A stretch of 54,852 nucleotides of DNA, taken from assembly GCF_030056665.1 (NCBI RefSeq), contig NZ_JASHIG010000042.1; one strand, written 5' to 3'. Of this stretch, positions 43,748 through 52,720 are shown piece by piece. Source of the DNA: Flectobacillus roseus. Lineage in GTDB: Bacteria; Bacteroidota; Bacteroidia; Cytophagales; Spirosomataceae. Made by a program: the position numbers and the translations under genes. The stretch's first letter is position 1, and each line of letters starts with the position of its first letter. The notes under the pieces are model-generated. The model was not told the DNA's origin. It saw only the letters and a list, made by a program, of their open reading frames with translations, and did no database searches.

Positions 43748-44419
43748 TTAAGTAGAGGTGTCAGTGTCGTCCCAATCGTTGATTTCTGAAAAGCGTCTTA
43801 ACCAATTTAAAGTCCTGTGGCGAATAAATGAAACCCTTCTATCAATATCAGACTTGTCCTTATTGTTCTTAAGAAAAAGGTCTCTAAGGTAGGATGTTAC
43901 CAATTCGTGAAATATATTTTCATCATATATTTCTGCGGTATCACGATAGGAAAGGTTTGATAAAAAGCTCGTTAAAGGTGCCCCAATAGAAGGGACTACA
44001 TTTGTGAATATGTCAAGTTGTTCTTCAGTAACTTGTTCTGTTGGGGTAGGTGTTTCTTTGATGATATTCAAAGCCCATGCTAGAATATATGCGCCTTCTC
44101 CTTCCCAAGAAAAATCAATTATTGTTTGTTCATCAATCACATTGCCTTCAAAGAATTCTTTTTCATTTTGAGAGACATGTGCCCACAAGTTTTCTTCCTT
44201 TAACCATTTTACTACCTTTACTCTTTTGTCCATTTGAGACGCAGTGAATGCCAAAGCATATAAAATCATCATTCTGCAACCACTTTCAAATGGAGAAGCA
44301 AACATATCATCTTCAAATTCTAAATAGGGCAAATATGTAATCTTTGTCTGAGTGATTCCGTGCATAGAAAGTCTGTCTTCTAAACGGTCTTTTCTAGCTA
44401 TCGTTGTAGGGTGTGTCAT
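43748..44419 (-). CDS. DUF4272 protein
   Basis: 223 residues, cytoplasmic. DUF4272 features: RKDRLEDRLSMHGITQTKI, FESGCRMMILYALAFTASQM, HVSQNEKEFF, and SWEGEGAYILAWALNIIKET. Its function is unknown, and many members sit in toxin-immunity neighbourhoods. Length is normal. Flanked by 163- and 192-base gaps. Confidence 0.85.
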   Translation of the reverse strand: MTHPTTIARKDRLEDRLSMHGITQTKITYLPYLEFEDDMFASPFESGCRMMILYALAFTASQMDKRVKVVKWLKEENLWAHVSQNEKEFFEGNVIDEQTIIDFSWEGEGAYILAWALNIIKETPTPTEQVTEEQLDIFTNVVPSIGAPLTSFLSNLSYRDTAEIYDENIFHELVTSYLRDLFLKNNKDKSDIDRRVSFIRHRTLNWLRRFSEINDWDDTDTST

Positions 44420-44581
44420 TTTAAACGTTCTGATGATAATGATCTCAATTTACCTAAGGCAAAATCTGTTGGTATTAGTTTTTATTCTTCAATATTAACT
44501 AACCAATGTTTTTTATTTATTATCCTCAATTGTAAGCTTCCCCACAATAGTATGGATGAAAAATCAACAGAGGTGTTACAT

Positions 44582-45601
44582 TTAATTAACTTTGGATAAT
44601 ATTTCAAATGATTTGTCATAACCATTGGCTCTGATAACCAGATTTTTATCGACTAATAAATCGTAGGGCAACGCATTGAAATTAAGGGTTTTGATGATTT
44701 CACTATCAAAGCCCTCTTTGATATTTAGTTGAGTCCAAGTTACTTTATCTTCCTTAATTGCTTTTTTCCAAGTCAATTTATTGGAGTCAAGTGAAACCCC
44801 AATAATTGCTACTTTGTCTAAATCAATTGTTTTAATGATATCATTCATTTTTCTATTGAATATTCGACAAGGCCCACACGCAGCATCCCAAAACATAATA
44901 AAGGTATATTGTTTGGTAGTGTCAATTATGGGTTTTTCAACGCCGTTTATATCAGGGAATGAGTAATTTTTAATTGCCATTCCAATGAGGCTACGTTTTT
45001 TCAAAGATTGTTTTATCGAAGGCCCAAGATATTTATCTTGATTTTCTATGGGTATTTTCTCCATCAGAGCATTTATTTCATCTGTTGAAGCTATGTCCAA
45101 AATATTTGATATTAATGCAAGACTACTTAAGGAGTTGGGATATTTTTCTCGGTGTTTTTCAATCAAATTCATGATTTTAGCTTTGTCTTTGAATGAAAAA
45201 TTATCTGAAAATTTTTGGGAAATAAGCCCCCAAATTTTGTGGTCATCAATGGTGATAGGATTTCCAGAAATACTAATAGGAGAAACTTCGATAACTTTAC
45301 TATCGATCAAATTTGGCGTATTTTTATATTTAACATTGATCGTGTTTCCATCCGTATACACTCCTCTTGCTCCTTCAAAATCATTAAATCCAATGTTAAT
45401 ATGCCTAGGATAGTCTAGTTTGCCAGTTAGAACAAATTTATCTTTATTAATGATAATGGTGTCGATTGTAAAAGTTGGGTTTCTGTGAACATTCACCTTT
45501 TTAATAAGCCCATCTTCATAAGTACCAGTTATTTTAAAAGGAATTTGTTGTGAAAAAATAGTATGTGAAAGGAGGAGGAATAAATAAAATAATTTTTTCA
45601 T
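44582..45601 (-). CDS. TlpA-like thioredoxin with DUF4369-type N-terminus
   Basis: 339 residues with signal peptide about 1-17. Residues 20-100 resemble DUF4369 (ITGTYEDGLIKKVNVHRNPT, FNDFEGARGVYTDGNTINVK). Residues 205-335 are a thioredoxin domain of TlpA/AhpC type with the active site C242-G-P-C245 and cis-Pro loop ALPYDLLVDK. Periplasmic disulphide exchange is likely. Intact, unlike the fragment at 23472-23849. Confidence 0.88.
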   Translation of the reverse strand: MKKLFYLFLLLSHTIFSQQIPFKITGTYEDGLIKKVNVHRNPTFTIDTIIINKDKFVLTGKLDYPRHINIGFNDFEGARGVYTDGNTINVKYKNTPNLIDSKVIEVSPISISGNPITIDDHKIWGLISQKFSDNFSFKDKAKIMNLIEKHREKYPNSLSSLALISNILDIASTDEINALMEKIPIENQDKYLGPSIKQSLKKRSLIGMAIKNYSFPDINGVEKPIIDTTKQYTFIMFWDAACGPCRIFNRKMNDIIKTIDLDKVAIIGVSLDSNKLTWKKAIKEDKVTWTQLNIKEGFDSEIIKTLNFNALPYDLLVDKNLVIRANGYDKSFEILSKVN

Positions 45602-45737
45602 AGATGTGATTTTTTTGTTTTTAGTATTTAGTTTTTCAACAGGTTGTCAATCCACTCATATGTAAAAACCTCAAAAGTTTTCAAAGCAGTTGGTGGATAA
45701 TTTATAATGGTCTTTTTGTTTCGTTGTGTGTTCAAGT

Positions 45738-46256
45738 TTAAAATTTAATTTTAAGACCAAACTCTTTTTTCATTGTAAGTAAGGCTTCTGCATTACCTTT
45801 TGCATCGTCAACTGGATTATGAGTATGTTTAGTTTTACGTAAATGTTTGAACGTTTTGAAAGTGTCCTTTTCGATTCCTTTGTAAAGACTCCCTAAGTTT
45901 TGTGAGCTAAATCCAAAAGGATTTGCCCCTATAAAGTGATGAAAATACCAACAAATAAACATCCAGTCAAAGCCATTGTTGTCACTTATAAAAATGGGTC
46001 TGTCTTTACATACTTCCTTAATCCAATTGGCAAAGTTTAACATTACAATATTGGGTTCTTCAAATGTCAAGGTTTCTTCCCTTGAATGTCCCGAAACAGC
46101 AAGTGCTTCTGGAATAAACCTATCAGAGATTGGTTTGAGTTTTCCATAAAATGTTCTGTCGAGTTGTTCGTTCACTAAAACTGCTCCAAAAGATATCATA
46201 GAAAAGTCGCCTGGAATAGGTCCGTCACTTTCTATGTCCACCATTATATATGCCAT
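45738..46256 (-). CDS. DEDDh 3'-5' exonuclease (DnaQ-like)
   Basis: 172 residues. Exo I supplies D7 and E9 in VDIESDGPIPGD. Exo II is D97 in SDNNGFDWMF. Exo III is H146 and D151 in HNPVDDAKGNAEAL. All four acidic residues and the histidine are in order, so the enzyme is probably active on DNA or RNA ends. It is a small single-domain member. It could serve repair or a defence function, but nothing nearby tells which. Confidence 0.9.
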   Translation of the reverse strand: MAYIMVDIESDGPIPGDFSMISFGAVLVNEQLDRTFYGKLKPISDRFIPEALAVSGHSREETLTFEEPNIVMLNFANWIKEVCKDRPIFISDNNGFDWMFICWYFHHFIGANPFGFSSQNLGSLYKGIEKDTFKTFKHLRKTKHTHNPVDDAKGNAEALLTMKKEFGLKIKF

Positions 46257-46415
46257 AAGTTGTGTATTTGTTTAGGGGTTGGTAATATTGCCACCAAAGT
46301 TTTTAGATTGGATAAGTGGCAGATTTATAAGTGATTGTTTTGATTTAAGGCGAAAGGGTATGGTTAATCCAAACTCCTATTTTAGCACCGAACCAGCCAT
46401 TTTGCCCAAAGACTA

Positions 46416-47063
46416 TTAGCTGCTGTATTTTTTGTTTGGATGTTGAAGTTGATAAATTTCGTCTGTTTCTAATTTGTTTCTTAAAACATTCGAAATCCTG
46501 TATGTTCCATCATTCAATATTTCTATTTCCTTGGAGTCAATAGCCGATAATATCTCTGATGCAAAGTTTTTAAGTTGCTTGTGATAAAACCCAAAATCGT
46601 TTGAAAACTTTTCGTATTCAGTTTTCCAATTTTCGCCATAGAAAGTTTTCAAATATCCTTCGTCTGTCCAATAGAGATAGTTAAGTCCTAAATTTCCTAA
46701 AAATTTGTACGCATATCTTCTTTTCCTATTTTCTTGGTAAACCCCACAATATAAATGATAAATGCGGTTAAGATTAAGGTCTATTTTATCTGGTTGAGTA
46801 AGGAAGGCGTTTAAAGCTCCTTGTAGTTTCCAAGTTTCAAATTGTCCTTCTTCAATAATGCTAGTCTTTATGAATTCTGGCAATTTTACTTTGTTGTATT
46901 TGTCCTTAAAATTAAACTCAATCAAATCTAAATATGCTTCGCTATCAAGTTGTTGCTCTAAATCTGGTTGCGAATAAATAAAATTCTCCAAGTCCTCAAC
47001 AGATATGACTCCATTAAGAAATTTGTAAAATTCTATTTTATTGTTGCTAGACAAGATTGACAT
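46416..47063 (-). CDS. Hypothetical protein, immunity-like
   Basis: The start at 47063 (MSILSSNNKIEFYKFL) gives 215 residues; the frame goes on to 47186 but the extra 41 residues look non-coding. An N-terminal helix pair (LENFIYSQPDLEQQLDSEAY) resembles 'DLExFIYxxxxLExxL' immunity N-termini. Later segments are ALNAFLTQPDKIDLNLNRIY and FYGENWKTEYEKFSNDFGFY. Soluble, with no named family. Confidence 0.65.
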   Translation of the reverse strand: MSILSSNNKIEFYKFLNGVISVEDLENFIYSQPDLEQQLDSEAYLDLIEFNFKDKYNKVKLPEFIKTSIIEEGQFETWKLQGALNAFLTQPDKIDLNLNRIYHLYCGVYQENRKRRYAYKFLGNLGLNYLYWTDEGYLKTFYGENWKTEYEKFSNDFGFYHKQLKNFASEILSAIDSKEIEILNDGTYRISNVLRNKLETDEIYQLQHPNKKYSS

Positions 47064-47236
47064 AATATGGTAGCTACTGTTTGGAGCTTGGGAGTTTGAG
47101 TTCTGCCAGCAAGTAAGTTTATCATTGCAATATTGCTGATATTTTATTGATAAGCCAAGCTCGACTAGAAGCATAATAAAGAACAAACGTTGAGGAAAGA
47201 TTCGTTATGCCTACCTCATTTTGACAGAGGTTTTTG

Positions 47237-48319
47237 TTAGTCTTTTGAAGTTTTTGTCCCACAAGATGAACAAAATGGCAAGTGAGCAAAATTTTTATTC
47301 TCACACTTTTTACAATTACTAAATAATTCAAGTCCGCAATATCTGCAAAAGTCTGTTGTAGCATATTGTAGCTCGATTTCTTCACCTTTTATTGGCAATG
47401 CCCATTTCTTGATAATAAAATCTTTGCCACAAGAAGGACAATAATGGTTTTCAAGAGCTTTTTCAGCTACTTCCATTTGTACTTTCTTTGAACGTTCTTC
47501 TGTTGACACTTGTAGTTCTGCTTGCTTATCCTCGATATATTTCCCGATAGTTTTTATTGCGTAATAACCAAGTCCACCTGATACTATAATTCCTACAGTA
47601 TACCTTATATAACCTCCATAACTTGGTAAGTAAGGCACAAGTCCAAAAAAGAATGTATAAAAAGCAAAAAGCGTGAATCCAAAGTATAATGGCCAAAATT
47701 TATGTCGACGATAACGAATGAAAAAGAAAATACCTAATGCCAATATTGGGGCTACAATGAAAAGTCTGATTAAGAAAACTTTTAAATCATAATGTTTTAC
47801 TGCACTATCGAACTTATTTTCTGCCTCTGTTTTTTCATCGTTTACCAGTTTCTGAAGGGCAATATTTTGTTTAAAAACCGTCTCAATTTCAGTTTGTTTT
47901 GCTTCTAATTTAACCTTCCAGGCGTCCTTGATTTTATGAATTTCATCTAATCTCTTTGCTCTATCAATTACTTCTTGATCTTTGTCTGGCGAGCCCAAAG
48001 TTTTTCTAGTCTCTACCCAATTGTCAAATGATTGCTTTTCGCTTTTATAGTTTTCTTCTGCTGTTTTTATGGTCTTTTCAATTAATGACCTCTGAGCACT
48101 TAAATTTTCGATTTGTAAGTTCAAAGCATTTTGCTTCGTAGTAAGCTGTGAAAGTTTTGCTTTGTTTTCAAATGACTCCATGAGAGGTCTTGTTGAGGTG
48201 CTATCAATGTCATCAATAATTTTGTTGCAAAGTAGAACTAAAAACAAACAAAGTATGATTGAAATGGAATAGTAGATTAGCCTTGATGTTTTCTCTAGTT
48301 TTTTACTGTTAATATCCAT
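47237..48319 (-). CDS. Membrane protein with coiled coil and zinc ribbons
   Basis: 360 residues. An N-terminal membrane helix (about 13-33) is followed by a long coiled coil (about 45-170; rich in K, E, Q). Three more helices lie at about 175-270. The C-terminal 70 residues hold four CxxC pairs (CPSCGKDF, CRYCG, CKKC, CSSCG), enough for two zinc ribbons. It may form a membrane-bound scaffold. No family recognised. A conserved repeat lies 25 bases upstream of its start. Confidence 0.75.
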   Translation of the reverse strand: MDINSKKLEKTSRLIYYSISIILCLFLVLLCNKIIDDIDSTSTRPLMESFENKAKLSQLTTKQNALNLQIENLSAQRSLIEKTIKTAEENYKSEKQSFDNWVETRKTLGSPDKDQEVIDRAKRLDEIHKIKDAWKVKLEAKQTEIETVFKQNIALQKLVNDEKTEAENKFDSAVKHYDLKVFLIRLFIVAPILALGIFFFIRYRRHKFWPLYFGFTLFAFYTFFFGLVPYLPSYGGYIRYTVGIIVSGGLGYYAIKTIGKYIEDKQAELQVSTEERSKKVQMEVAEKALENHYCPSCGKDFIIKKWALPIKGEEIELQYATTDFCRYCGLELFSNCKKCENKNFAHLPFCSSCGTKTSKD

Positions 48320-48343
48320 TATTGTGTAGGTTTAAAATTGTTG

Positions 48344-48480
48344 CCAATGTTTCTGGGCTTTGTGAAGGTTGGCTTTACAAGCAGAATAGCCTAATTTATT
48401 ACTAAAATTCATTAACAGCACGAGACTTCCAAGCTTGCACCTCAGCCCGAGGGATGCAACACTCATGTTGTTGACTGAGC
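48344..48480 (-). repeat. Candidate boundary element
   Basis: 48344-48369 matches 24163-24188 (23 of 26 bases) and 48455-48480 resembles the distal part of the 24163-24270 element. It contains the CTTTGTGAAGGTTGG form of the upstream repeat. Same spacing to the start as at 24135. Confidence 0.5.
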
Positions 48481-48506
48481 TTTCTTCTATTGTTACGTTT
48501 ACGGTC

Positions 48507-49058
48507 TTAGTGTTTGTCCAACTTAAAAACAGTCTGAATACCTTTACCTTTTAAGTTATCCTGAAATGAATCCATTGTCTTTTCTGTCAAATTTTCATCA
48601 TACGCATCGAGTTCAAGTCCTACGCAAAAGTATTTTTTAGTATCATCTGCAGTCTGAATGGCGATATAGTTGCTACCAAATATACAAAAAGCGAAATGCC
48701 ACTTCCACTTTGACTTGTCAATAGTTATTTGTCGAATGTCAGACAATGGATATGTCTTAACTTGTCGAAAAGGGAAATTAGGATTTATAACTATTAAAGC
48801 ATCTTGTGTCAAAGCAAAGCTGTTGTTTAGAAAGGCGCAAACGGTATATCCACCTAGGATATAAAGGATTAGCAAGGGAAAATATTTTGAAAAGGCTAAT
48901 TGAAAAACAAGCCCATGAGCTATTGCTAGCACAACAACAAGAAAAAAAAGCCAAGCAACGATTGGACTATAGTAAATATCTGTATCTACCAAATTACGAG
49001 CAAACAGCATTTTGTCAACCCGTTTGTCTTTGAGTCCTATTTTATCTTTTGTATCCAA
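48507..49058 (-). CDS. Hypothetical membrane protein, PH-domain-like
   Basis: 183 residues, or 167 if the ATG at 49010 is used. Two membrane helices (about 34-50 and 57-77) are followed by a beta-rich domain (FRQVKTYPLSDIRQITID, YIAIQTADDTKKYFCVGLEL) with a final helix. The arrangement is that of bacterial PH-domain membrane proteins. It overlaps the end of the 49037-49783 gene by 22 bases, so it is co-transcribed with that lipoprotein. Confidence 0.7.
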   Translation of the reverse strand: MDTKDKIGLKDKRVDKMLFARNLVDTDIYYSPIVAWLFFLVVVLAIAHGLVFQLAFSKYFPLLILYILGGYTVCAFLNNSFALTQDALIVINPNFPFRQVKTYPLSDIRQITIDKSKWKWHFAFCIFGSNYIAIQTADDTKKYFCVGLELDAYDENLTEKTMDSFQDNLKGKGIQTVFKLDKH

Positions 49059-49783
49059 TTCTGTTCAAGTATTTCTTTTCTAATGGTGTCGTCGTCTGGG
49101 AAAGTAATATGCTTAATTTGGTACGTCAAACCATTGCTATTTTTCTTTTTGTTAAATTGTCCTTTTTCATCAATAGAAAAGAGTTCATAAATGTATTCAA
49201 CTTTGGAATCATTTGCAGACTGTCTGTATGTTTTGGAAACATAGCTTAGTTCATTATCAAAATGATAAAGAGCCATTTTCCTGTCTATCCTGAACTGACC
49301 AAAGAAGTTTTTCGTTTTGCTTTTAAGATCATAAATTAAAAAATAGTCCAGACTACAACCTGAACCTACGCAAGGATTATATGACATTCTTATTCCTATA
49401 AGTTCTCTACGGTTATATGTGAAAAGTTTGATTTCATCCCAATTATTAGCAAAATCTACAGAGTCTTTGTGCCCCCAAGCTGTATTTAAAGTAAGCTTAT
49501 CTTTTAGTGTAAAAAGGTCGTCGTCAATTTTGATTTTTGTCTCCTCAGCGGTGTCAAGCCATTTTATTTTATGCTTCCCAAGGTTAATTAGAGTTTGTTT
49601 ACTTTCTGTATTATTCACAATTATTAAGGGCTTAATTTCATAGTCGTAAAAGTAGGTATCGAGTTGATCATTTATTGATGTGTTAGACGTTTCGTTGGAG
49701 ATTTGTTGAATGCTTTTTTCTGTCTTGTTGTTGTGACAAGAAGTAGAGAGAAAGACAGTCATTAAAATTAAAAACCTAATCAT
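49037..49783 (-). CDS. Hypothetical lipoprotein
   Basis: 248 residues with lipobox STSC (Cys16). The mature part is beta-rich (IGIRMSYNPCVGSGCSLDYF with two cysteines, LIYDLKSKTKNFFGQFR). No family recognised. It precedes the membrane protein 48507-49058 and overlaps it by 22 bases. They may be a lipoprotein/membrane partner pair. Confidence 0.75.
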   Translation of the reverse strand: MIRFLILMTVFLSTSCHNNKTEKSIQQISNETSNTSINDQLDTYFYDYEIKPLIIVNNTESKQTLINLGKHKIKWLDTAEETKIKIDDDLFTLKDKLTLNTAWGHKDSVDFANNWDEIKLFTYNRRELIGIRMSYNPCVGSGCSLDYFLIYDLKSKTKNFFGQFRIDRKMALYHFDNELSYVSKTYRQSANDSKVEYIYELFSIDEKGQFNKKKNSNGLTYQIKHITFPDDDTIRKEILEQNWIQKIK

Positions 49784-49864
49784 GAATTTTCTGTTGAATG
49801 CCGCATTCTAATGGTAGTATTACTCCTGTTTGCTCCACTTAATAGATGCCGATGCTTTGCACCG

Positions 49865-50569
49865 CTATTCTTTTTGCTCTCCAATTATTTTGTGACGTAT
49901 CGCTCTCCATTTATATGAATTTCTGTCAAGATGATAAGTATGTTCTCCAACAGAATAAGCATTTGCGACAACCAAAGTAGTAAGCCTTTTTTTAGTTTTG
50001 TCAATTTTGTCTGGAAAATAAGTGACAGAATCTGTTAGATATTGGTCCTTGATAAATTTTTTATCTTTTGTCTGTGTGTAATAACTATAAAATGGTCCTC
50101 CAGTACCACCGCTGTCATTTATGACTGCAATGTCGTCTTTTCCATCAAAATTTATATCCACTACCACTAAATCCCCAAAATAGTTGTCTACTATTTTTCT
50201 GTCTGAATTAAAATTAGTTGTAAATGAAGTCATACTGTCACAACTCATAAACATACCTGATACATAAAACGTAGAAACAATAGAAAAACTATCAACGGTT
50301 GATTTTTTAACTTTGTCTTTTATGAAAATCTTTAATAGGCAAGAATCCAGTTTTTCTTTTGTGTCAGTGTATCTTTTGAAATCTATCAAAATGTCAAATT
50401 GATAAGACAATTTGGTTTGTTCACAGTTATTTGTCTCAGTCAGAATAAACTTAGTGTTTTGCTCTATTCTTGTATTCAATGTGTCATCAATAACTCTTTT
50501 ATTATTTTGTTCTTGTTGAGTTGAACACCCCCCAAAGAGCATTACTAATATGAATATTGTTTGTTTCAT
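49865..50569 (-). CDS. FG-GAP-like lipoprotein
   Basis: 234 residues with lipobox FGGC (Cys15). The segment VVDINFDGKDDIAVINDSGG resembles a calcium-binding FG-GAP/XAC2610-type strand (DxNxDGxxDI). The C-terminus contains TYFPDKIDKTKKRLTTLVVA. A distant relative with the same motif is at 53510-54358. Surface or periplasmic; ligand unknown. An upstream repeat lies 24 bases from the start. Confidence 0.7.
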   Translation of the reverse strand: MKQTIFILVMLFGGCSTQQEQNNKRVIDDTLNTRIEQNTKFILTETNNCEQTKLSYQFDILIDFKRYTDTKEKLDSCLLKIFIKDKVKKSTVDSFSIVSTFYVSGMFMSCDSMTSFTTNFNSDRKIVDNYFGDLVVVDINFDGKDDIAVINDSGGTGGPFYSYYTQTKDKKFIKDQYLTDSVTYFPDKIDKTKKRLTTLVVANAYSVGEHTYHLDRNSYKWRAIRHKIIGEQKE

Positions 50570-50592
50570 TACAGTGGAGCATAGTATTCGGA

Positions 50593-50612
50593 GCTTTATG
50601 CAGGTTGGAAGT
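50593..50612 (-). repeat. Upstream repeat copy
   Basis: GCTTTATGCAGGTTGGAAGT on the plus strand; two differences from 38419-38438. It begins 24 bases upstream of the start of the 49865-50569 gene. Confidence 0.5.
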
Positions 50613-50717
50613 CTTCACAATTTTGATAATAGGTTTTTAACATTTTGGTGTTTCGTTACGGTTTAAAGCTTGCATTTCATTTTGTATGTATATTGAATTG
50701 ATAGACTTCAATTAAGG

Positions 50718-51107
50718 TTATATCTGTCTTTTATTTTTCAATATAATACCGATTAGAACAGCGAAAATAAATGTCAATAAAGCAAATGATCTCTCAAAAC
50801 TTGTCTTTGTAATAGTATTTCCGATTGTATTGAGAACGAAGAGACCCCAAAAAGTCCAGAGCAGAATATTTATTACACGGTGTTGAAAGAAATCCTTTAT
50901 GTATCCACCTTTTATAAGCAGTACAAATCCCAAAAACAGATTGACTAAAATTGAAATGGTTTCAAAAATATACATTTCTTGGTCAGACTTTAATCGTCCT
51001 CCCCATGTTATTTCATACGGTATTATTTTAATCAAGATACATAGATGAAATAGAACTACTGCTAAAAGTAGTCCCAACAAAATTTTTATGGCTATTCTAT
51101 TTGTCAT
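50718..51107 (-). CDS. Small hypothetical membrane protein, four helices
   Basis: 129 residues with helices at about 6-26, 44-65, 74-94 and 105-125. No charged active site, no recognised family. It is a single gene with a long 432-base gene-free stretch upstream. Confidence 0.7.
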   Translation of the reverse strand: MTNRIAIKILLGLLLAVVLFHLCILIKIIPYEITWGGRLKSDQEMYIFETISILVNLFLGFVLLIKGGYIKDFFQHRVINILLWTFWGLFVLNTIGNTITKTSFERSFALLTFIFAVLIGIILKNKRQI

Positions 51108-51539
51108 CTTTGAGAATTTCTAATTTTTGCAAGGTATTTTGGCTTGACCGCGAACAGCGGGTTTCCTAGCACAAATAACCAATTTATCACTCAGGTTTAA
51201 TGGAGGCACAAAGCTCTAAGTCTGCATCTGGACACGCCTGATGTAGGACTTGTGTACCTGTTGCACAACTCAAATATAGGAATAATCATAGAATCCATCT
51301 AGTGTAGAACCTTTAATTTTACCTTGTGAAAATGCGTTATTCTAAGGATACGCAAGGACGCAAAAACCTCCAGCCGCAACGGCGACCGCCCAAAATGTTG
51401 AACCAAGTCAGCTTGGATAGCTTAAAGTTTGAACATATTCACTGTTAACAAAAGAAAGAGGTCTGGAAGTTTATGCTGTAAGAGTATTTTAGGTAAAATT
51501 AGTTATGTAATAGCTACTGATGTTGGTAGCTGTTCTGCA
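51108..51539. other. Gene-free stretch with repeat and boundary-like elements
   Basis: 432 bases. It holds AGCCAAAATACC-type text next to the 51107 start, the distal repeat 51237-51278, and a TATATTTG box on the minus strand (51271-51278). A short inverted repeat CCAAGTCAGCTTGG lies near 51401-51415. No gene is visible in it. Confidence 0.5.
51237..51278 (-). repeat. Distal part of a boundary element
   Basis: 34 of 42 bases match 24229-24270. It includes TTGCACAACTCAAATATA, whose reverse complement TATATTTGAGTTGTGC contains a -7 box. Confidence 0.55.
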
Positions 51540-52595
51540 TTATGGTTTAAACTTTTCAAATGTCTTTCCAGTAAATTTATATGCACCATTTTCATGTGTG
51601 CCAAGCCACAAGTAGCCATTGTTGTCTTTGTAAATACTGAATAATTTAATATTTGTTGATTGTTCTTGAACAGGGTAATGTGTGATTTTTGAGCCATCAT
51701 ATTTCCAAACTCCATCACGATACGTTACAAACCACAAATTGTTCTCGTTGTCTCTTACCGTTGAAAGATATTCATTTAGACCTTTTGTATTTTTCCCATC
51801 TAAACTACCTATACTTTCGTGTCTTGTATAAAAGGTGTTGCTTTTCAAAGTGGTGCTGTCGTAAACACTGTAACGGTTTTCGGTATTGAACCAAAAGTCT
51901 CCATTTTTGTCTTCAGTCATGGAACGAACTCCATTTGCTCCTTCGTTGCGAAATTCTGTCACATCTTCCTCTGTAATCCAGTCGAATGATTTCCCATCGT
52001 AACGACATACTCCAACTGGATTGGTGCCAAACCAAATGTTACCTTTCCTGTCTTTATAAATACTATAGACTTCAAATGGATTGTGAAGGTTGGGTGGCTT
52101 GGGAAGCGTCAATTCGTACAAGGTATTTCCATCAAAACGATAAACTTTTTGTTTGTCTTGATAAGCATTTTTTAGCCACAAATCATTCGCTTCAAGTTTC
52201 CATTCATTACTCGGAGTGGCTTTAATATTGGTAAATGATTCTCCGTCAAACCTTGTTATTGTAGCATTTGGATTCATACCTGAGAAATATAGGTTGCCCG
52301 ATTCATCTTCTTTTATATCATCAACTCTATCAGTATACAAACCGTGTTTTGTTGTGTAATTTATCAAGGTTTTACCATCATATTTGTACACGCCCGTTTT
52401 CCAACTACCAAACCAATAATTATTTTTCTTGTCTTGGTAAATTACCATTATACTACTTCCAAGTTCTTTTACATTATCCCCCTTTATATTGATTTCTTTA
52501 AAAGGAATAGATTGATTCTGCGAACCAATAGTTTGCCCATTACACGAAGCCAATACGGATAGAATACTAAAAAATAAAAGTGTAGTTAATTTCAT
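51540..52595 (-). CDS. Stand-alone two-component-propeller (Reg_prop) lipoprotein
   Basis: 351 residues with lipobox LASC (Cys18). The mature protein is built of about eight to nine Reg_prop units of the form 'YxxKKxNYWFGSWKTGVYKYDG' and IWFGTNPVGVCRYDG, which should fold as one or two beta-propellers. The same repeat makes the sensor of the HTCS at 18080-22228, but here no kinase, receiver or DNA-binding part follows. It may bind a ligand at the outer membrane or be a decoy/immunity protein. Confidence 0.85.
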   Translation of the reverse strand: MKLTTLLFFSILSVLASCNGQTIGSQNQSIPFKEINIKGDNVKELGSSIMVIYQDKKNNYWFGSWKTGVYKYDGKTLINYTTKHGLYTDRVDDIKEDESGNLYFSGMNPNATITRFDGESFTNIKATPSNEWKLEANDLWLKNAYQDKQKVYRFDGNTLYELTLPKPPNLHNPFEVYSIYKDRKGNIWFGTNPVGVCRYDGKSFDWITEEDVTEFRNEGANGVRSMTEDKNGDFWFNTENRYSVYDSTTLKSNTFYTRHESIGSLDGKNTKGLNEYLSTVRDNENNLWFVTYRDGVWKYDGSKITHYPVQEQSTNIKLFSIYKDNNGYLWLGTHENGAYKFTGKTFEKFKP

Positions 52596-52720
52596 TTCTA
52601 TCTGTTTTTGATTTTAGGATGTCTGTTATAGAATAGCCAATTATGTCTTGAGGTTTGGTGCGTGCAGGATTTTAGTACTTCAATATCGTAGAAGCCCTAT
52701 GTGCTTATGCCCAATAGCGG

